Source: JBBRCX01 sp038204465
Lineage (GTDB): Bacteria > Planctomycetota > Phycisphaerae > Tepidisphaerales > Tepidisphaeraceae
Reading direction: 5' to 3'
Length of the DNA: 8,895 bases
Assembly (NCBI GenBank): GCA_038204465.1
Contig: JBBRCX010000148.1
Location: 1 to 8,895, forward strand
A program made the translations under genes and the position numbers. How positions within the stretch are numbered: position 1 is the first letter of the stretch; the number at the start of each line of letters is the position of its first letter. The notes under the pieces were generated by a model, which was given only the letters and a program-made list of their open reading frames with translations, made no database searches and had not been told where the DNA came from. Shown piece by piece: positions 6,433-8,895 of this stretch.

Positions 6433-6489
6433 CACGGCCGTTTGCGGAATCGTACGTCAGGCTTGGCTCGTCCAATGCGGACGGCCGTG
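6433..6489. promoter_or_regulatory. Pair of ACGGCCGT palindromes upstream of the PilZ-like gene
   Basis: CACGGCCGT (6433-6441) and its exact reverse complement ACGGCCGTG (6481-6489) flank a 39-nt spacer, with centres 47 bp apart, in the divergent hydrolase/PilZ region. Each contains the 8-bp palindrome ACGGCCGT. The second abuts the PilZ-gene Shine-Dalgarno. The pair could be a binding site for a dimeric regulator. GC-rich palindromes arise easily in such a genome, so this is tentative. No convincing -35/-10 was found between 6350 and 6498. Confidence 0.25.
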
Positions 6490-6498
6490 GAGGTATCG

Positions 6499-6900
6499 AT
6501 GTCTGGGAAGCGGGAGATGAACTCGGCGGAGCAGGGATTGGCGGTGTTCGCGCGGGCGACGGAGCCGGACGAGGTGCTGTTCGACGGGATCCCCGGCGGC
6601 CAGGACCGTCGGGCACGGCCGCGCATGCGATATCGCGTCGAGGCGACATTGGAATTGGAGGGGGAAGACCTGGAGCTGGAGACGCGTGACGTGGATTCGC
6701 AGGGGTCCGGGTTTATCAGCACACGAAGGCTGCCGGAAGCGCGCAAGGCGGTGCTGCATTTACCGACGCCGGACGGGGGCACGAAGCGCATTGAGTGCCA
6801 GGTCCGCCGCTCCAAGCCGCTCGCGAAGGGGTGGTTCGAGGGCAGCGTCGAGTTCGCGTCGGAGGTGCCGCTGTTTTCAGAGCGGCGGATCGAAGCTTAA
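6499..6900 (+). CDS. PilZ-domain-like protein
   Basis: A 133-aa protein that looks like a stand-alone PilZ beta-barrel, the fold that binds cyclic di-GMP and controls motility, exopolysaccharide or other outputs. The N-terminal arginine motif is present (R38-A-R-P-R42 in DRRARPRMRYRV), followed by strands EATLELEG and LELETRDV. The usual DxSxxG loop appears as D64-V-D66-S-Q-G69, with Asp where Ser is expected, so nucleotide binding is uncertain. A long strand pattern follows: GFISTRR, KAVLHLPTP, KRIECQVRRSKP, WFEGSVEF. The first 35 residues are a variable extension. The start is ATG 6499 because GGAGG (6489-6493) lies 5 nt upstream. The frame is open back to a GTG at 6370, but that part has no ribosome site and overlaps the divergent intergenic region. 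It appears monocistronic, with a terminator hairpin about 30 nt downstream. Confidence 0.65.
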   Translation: MSGKREMNSAEQGLAVFARATEPDEVLFDGIPGGQDRRARPRMRYRVEATLELEGEDLELETRDVDSQGSGFISTRRLPEARKAVLHLPTPDGGTKRIECQVRRSKPLAKGWFEGSVEFASEVPLFSERRIEA

Positions 6901-6928
6901 GAACGGAAATAATCCAGGCGAAATTGAT

Positions 6929-6957
6929 CAGGGGCGCGGCTGGCCGTGCCCCTGTTT
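6929..6957 (+). terminator. Candidate rho-independent terminator after the PilZ-like gene
   Basis: CAGGGGCGCGG (6929-6939) pairs with CCGTGCCCCTG (6944-6954) around a CTGG loop. This gives an 11-bp stem with one G-T pair, followed by TTT. It begins 28 nt after the PilZ stop codon. The stem is strong and the T-tract short, as is common in GC-rich genomes. Confidence 0.6.
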
Positions 6958-7250
6958 CGCGCGTGCAACACACCGGGCACGCGGTTCTCCCGCTGATTGA
7001 GAAAAGACCCTTGTAAACGTACCTCGCGTCTGGGTGCGCGGGGCAACGAGTTCGCGCGGATCGATCGGAATCGCGGCGGCCGGTGAAGAAGTTGGACAAG
7101 ATGTGCGGGGTTTCATGCGCGTCCTGAGCGCGCGGAGTCCGACAGGCGGGTCGAGGGCATCGCGGGCATGCATTCCTGGGGCATGAGCGGGCGCGGTTGC
7201 GAGCATGAAAGTGCGCGCAACATCTTGTGGGGGCTGGGGCGTCGCGAGTC
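6958..7250. other. Gene-free spacer upstream of nuoJ
   Basis: No reading frame here has a ribosome site or protein-like composition on either strand. The long minus-strand open frames that cross it are rich in Arg, Pro and His and continue antisense to nuoJ, as shadow frames do. I see no tRNA, recognisable ncRNA or repeat array. The segment TTGAGAAAAGACCCTTGTAA (6997-7016) is AT-richer than its surroundings, but no paired promoter elements were found in it. Confidence 0.5.
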
Positions 7251-7272
7251 CGTGAAATTGTTCACGACAATT
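7251..7272. promoter_or_regulatory. Overlapping palindromes abutting the nuoJ promoter candidate
   Basis: Two perfect inverted repeats share the same bases: CGTGAA-attg-TTCACG (7251-7266) and AATTGT-tcacg-ACAATT (7256-7272). They end 1 nt before the -35-like element at 7274. This AT-rich dyad in GC-rich surroundings is a reasonable operator or activator site. The alternative hairpins are mutually exclusive if transcribed. Confidence 0.4.
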
Positions 7273-7273
7273 C

Positions 7274-7302
7274 TTGCAATCAATTTGGGGCCTCCCTAGA
7301 CT
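7274..7302 (+). promoter_or_regulatory. Sigma70-like promoter candidate for nuoJKL
   Basis: TTGCAA (7274-7279) and TAGACT (7297-7302) are separated by 17 nt. Each matches 4 of 6 consensus bases. Transcription would start near 7309, giving a leader of about 70 nt before the nuoJ ATG. It is the best-spaced promoter-like pair I found in the 480-nt gap, and it fits the need for a separate transcript after the PilZ terminator. Confidence 0.45.
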
Positions 7303-7311
7303 CTGCCCGTT

Positions 7312-7334
7312 CTCCGCCGGAGCAGGTAGCCTGC
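7312..7334 (+). other. Two adjoining short hairpins in the presumed nuoJ leader
   Basis: CTCC-gcc-GGAG (7312-7322) and GCAGG-tag-CCTGC (7322-7334) are perfect small stems sharing one base. They sit just after the inferred transcription start. They do not reach the nuoJ start region and match no riboswitch I recognise. Confidence 0.25.
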
Positions 7335-7380
7335 GCGTCCTCTTTGCCGCCGGAGTTCGGTTCCGCTGGCGCCGGTTGAT

Positions 7381-8334
7381 ATGCTCGGCCACCTCCACTG
7401 TGCAGTCGGTTTCCCGGTCGCAGCCACCCATTCGCCGGTGGGGTTTGTTGTCGCGGCCAGCACATCTTCCGAAATCATTCACCCCGTTTTGCTGCTGTGT
7501 CTTTGTGTCGCGGCGGGGATCGGCACGGTGCTGCTGCTTCCCGGGGGCGGCGAATCGCCTTTCCGCAAGATCGGGGGCGTGGTGCTGGCGGCGGTTGCGC
7601 TGATTCTCGCGGCGCTGCTGGTGCGCGTCGGAGCCCACGCGGGCGGGGAACAAGTGGGCGTTTACTTCTGGGTTTTTTCTGCGATCGCACTGGTTGCAGC
7701 GATCCGGGTCATCACCCACCCGAGGCCGGTGTATGCGGCGCTGTATTTCGTGCTCACGGTCTTCGCGACGGCGGGGCTCTTCATCCTGTTGTGGGCCGAG
7801 TTCATGGCCGCCGCGCTGATCATCATCTATGCCGGGGCGATCCTGGTGACCTACGTCTTCGTGATCATGCTTGCTTCGCAGGCGGGGTCGGAGACGAAGA
7901 TGGCGGATCAACTTGCGGAGTATGACGCGGTGAGCCGGGAGCCAACGGTGGCGGCGGCGGTGGGTTTTGCGCTGATGGGAGTGTTGCTGTTCGTGATTTT
8001 CGACCGCTCGGCGGCGCCCGGGCGAGTGCCGGCTTCCGCGGGCAGTGCCTCCGCGATGAGCCGGGTGGCGGAGTCCGCGGGCGCGACGCAGAAGCTGGGG
8101 TATTACCTCTTCGAAAACCAGGCGCTGAATCTCGAGCTGGCGGGGTTGCTTTTGACGGTGAGCATGGTGGGTGCGATCGTGATCGCGCGGCGGCGCGTGG
8201 TGGACGCGAAGGTGGCGGGCGATGCATCGGCGCGGACGCCTGCGCCACGTGCCACTCCAATCGACGATAACCCGCACAGCGTGCCGGTGTATGGTACGGA
8301 GAATCCGCGGCAGAAGGCTTATCCGGAGACGTGA
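7381..8334 (+). CDS. nuoJ: NADH-quinone oxidoreductase subunit J (NuoJ), N-terminally extended
   Basis: Membrane-arm subunit next to NuoH and NuoK that takes part in coupling electron transfer to proton movement. The canonical NuoJ core begins at about residue 94 (VYFWVFSAIALVAAIRVITHPRPVYAALY) and continues through AEFMAAALIIIYAGAILVTYVFVIML (139-164), the conserved third helix of the core. Later helices are VAAAVGFALMGVLLFVIF and LNLELAGLLLTVSMVGAIVIARRR. The first about 90 residues, with helices at about 32-53 and 64-81, are not part of the E. coli-type protein. There is also a Ser/Ala-rich loop before the last helix and a polar C-terminal tail of about 40 residues. Total length is 317 aa against about 184 in E. 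coli. ATG 7381 is the first Met, with the next in frame at residue 142. No clear Shine-Dalgarno precedes it, so the exact start is uncertain. nuoK follows after 4 nt. Confidence 0.9.
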   Translation: MLGHLHCAVGFPVAATHSPVGFVVAASTSSEIIHPVLLLCLCVAAGIGTVLLLPGGGESPFRKIGGVVLAAVALILAALLVRVGAHAGGEQVGVYFWVFSAIALVAAIRVITHPRPVYAALYFVLTVFATAGLFILLWAEFMAAALIIIYAGAILVTYVFVIMLASQAGSETKMADQLAEYDAVSREPTVAAAVGFALMGVLLFVIFDRSAAPGRVPASAGSASAMSRVAESAGATQKLGYYLFENQALNLELAGLLLTVSMVGAIVIARRRVVDAKVAGDASARTPAPRATPIDDNPHSVPVYGTENPRQKAYPET

Positions 8335-8338
8335 GCTT

Positions 8339-8647
8339 GTGAGCGAGTTGAGCCTGCAGCATTACCTGGCGGTGGGCGCGATTATGTTCGGGATCGGGCT
8401 GATCGGTTTCATGTGCCGCCGCAACCTGATCGTGATGTTCCTTTGCACGGAGCTGATGTTTCAGGGCGTGGCGATCAACCTGATCGCGTTTGGGCATTAT
8501 CACGGCAACCTTGCGGGGCAGGCGTTCGTGATTTTCGTGCTGGTGATCGCGGCGGCGGAAGCATCGCTGGCGCTGGGGCTGGTGGTGCTGCTCTTCCGGC
8601 AGAAGCAGACGCTGGACGCGGATGCATGGCGGGACCTGAAGGGGTGA
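8339..8647 (+). CDS. nuoK: NADH-quinone oxidoreductase subunit K (NuoK)
   Basis: A 102-aa, three-helix membrane subunit of the proton-pumping arm, the standard length for the family. Helices lie at about 9-25, 30-51 and 62-87. The two conserved membrane glutamates are present: E38 in CTELM and E74 in AAAEASLALG, matching E36 and E72 of E. coli NuoK. The motif RRNLIVMFLCTEL (27-39) is typical. The start is GTG 8339, 4 nt after the nuoJ stop, with GGAG at 8325-8328 inside the end of nuoJ. The TTG at 8348 is a less likely alternative. The tight spacing indicates translational coupling with nuoJ and nuoL. Confidence 0.93.
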   Translation: MSELSLQHYLAVGAIMFGIGLIGFMCRRNLIVMFLCTELMFQGVAINLIAFGHYHGNLAGQAFVIFVLVIAAAEASLALGLVVLLFRQKQTLDADAWRDLKG

Positions 8648-8658
8648 TTGGTAACGCG

Positions 8659-8895
8659 ATGGATTGGGTCGTCGATCACTCTTATCTGATTCCGCTGCTG
8701 CCGCTGATTGGGGCGGTGATTACGGGGTTTTTCGGCGCGCGGTGGCTGAAGGAACGGTCGCATTGGCCGATCTGGCTGGGCGTCGGGGCGAGCGCGGTGC
8801 TGTCGATCACGCTGCTGAGTGGGATGCTGGGGCAGTGGCACGCTTCGCAGCATAAGGCCGCTCACGAGCGCGGCCCGCACGAAGCGCGGGCGGAG
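8659..8895 (+). CDS. nuoL: NADH-quinone oxidoreductase subunit L (NuoL), N-terminal part, cut by the window edge
   Basis: The first 79 residues of what is most likely the large antiporter-like proton-pumping subunit at the far end of the membrane arm. The opening helix YLIPLLPLIGAVITGFFG (9-26) is the usual NuoL start, followed by a second helix around 38-58 (WPIWLGVGASAVLSITLLSG) and a His-rich polar stretch. The conserved pump residues lie beyond the edge, so assignment rests on the N-terminal pattern and its position directly after nuoK. The start is ATG 8659, with AAGGGGTGA overlapping the nuoK stop as a ribosome site, and an 11-nt gap. Confidence 0.85.
   Translation, partial: MDWVVDHSYLIPLLPLIGAVITGFFGARWLKERSHWPIWLGVGASAVLSITLLSGMLGQWHASQHKAAHERGPHEARAE

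Noticed and set aside
6370..6498. N-terminal extension of the PilZ-like protein from a GTG at 6370
   Set aside because: No ribosome site upstream of 6370, Arg-rich unstructured translation, and a strong GGAGG site placed for ATG 6499.
6716..7099. Minus-strand 127-codon frame with several Cys (CPVCCTRE)
   Set aside because: It overlaps the PilZ-like gene and its terminator, and lacks a Shine-Dalgarno and a coherent domain. The Cys spacing does not form a known motif.
6928..8277. 449-codon minus-strand open frame across the nuoJ upstream spacer and nuoJ
   Set aside because: Most of it is antisense to nuoJ. The part in the spacer shows no ribosome site and no protein-like pattern.

Overview
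The window is GC-rich (roughly two thirds G+C by eye) and carries the genes for most of the membrane arm and part of the peripheral arm of a bacterial respiratory complex I (NADH-quinone oxidoreductase). I suspect a planctomycete-like bacterium. The hints are an N-terminally extended NuoJ, a small protein of the kind often labelled 'ketohydroxyglutarate aldolase', a PilZ-type gene, and an intergenic GCACGGGCG/CGCCCGTGC palindrome of a kind I associate with Planctomycetota and Verrucomicrobiota. This placement is inference; there is no rRNA or phylogenetic marker to settle it.

Layout: (1) 2-664, 3' part of an inositol-monophosphatase-family gene on the + strand. (2) 813-5283, nuoG, a putative lipoprotein gene, nuoH and nuoI, all + strand. 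The first three are separated by only 10 and 22 nt. A 161-nt gap holding a perfect palindrome separates nuoH from nuoI. (3) 5290-6349, two minus-strand genes: a small 98-aa protein convergent with nuoI (6-nt gap) and, upstream of it, an alpha/beta hydrolase. A candidate terminator hairpin lies between them. (4) 6499-6900, a + strand PilZ-like gene divergent from the hydrolase, followed by a good stem-loop terminator candidate. (5) 6958-7380, a gene-free stretch ending in overlapping palindromes, a sigma70-like promoter candidate and a short structured leader. (6) 7381-8895, nuoJ, nuoK and the start of nuoL, tightly packed (4- and 11-nt gaps) and running off the right edge.

How the genes work together: NuoG carries electrons from NADH through Fe-S clusters, and NuoI (two 4Fe-4S clusters, N6a/N6b) passes them toward the quinone site at the NuoH interface. 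NuoH, J, K and L form the proton-translocating membrane arm. nuoA-F, nuoM and nuoN are not in this window. The nuo genes here are split into at least two blocks, G-x-H-I and J-K-L, by about 2.1 kb of unrelated genes, and the second block has its own apparent promoter.

Most notable points: NuoG is short (533 aa) and has lost all four ligand positions expected for cluster N7, while keeping those for N1b, N5 and N4. A putative lipoprotein gene sits inside the nuo run directly before nuoH. That NuoH has a long hydrophilic insertion predicted on the periplasmic side plus a C-terminal tail. I see no mobile element, CRISPR array, tRNA or rRNA, and no convincing wholly new system.
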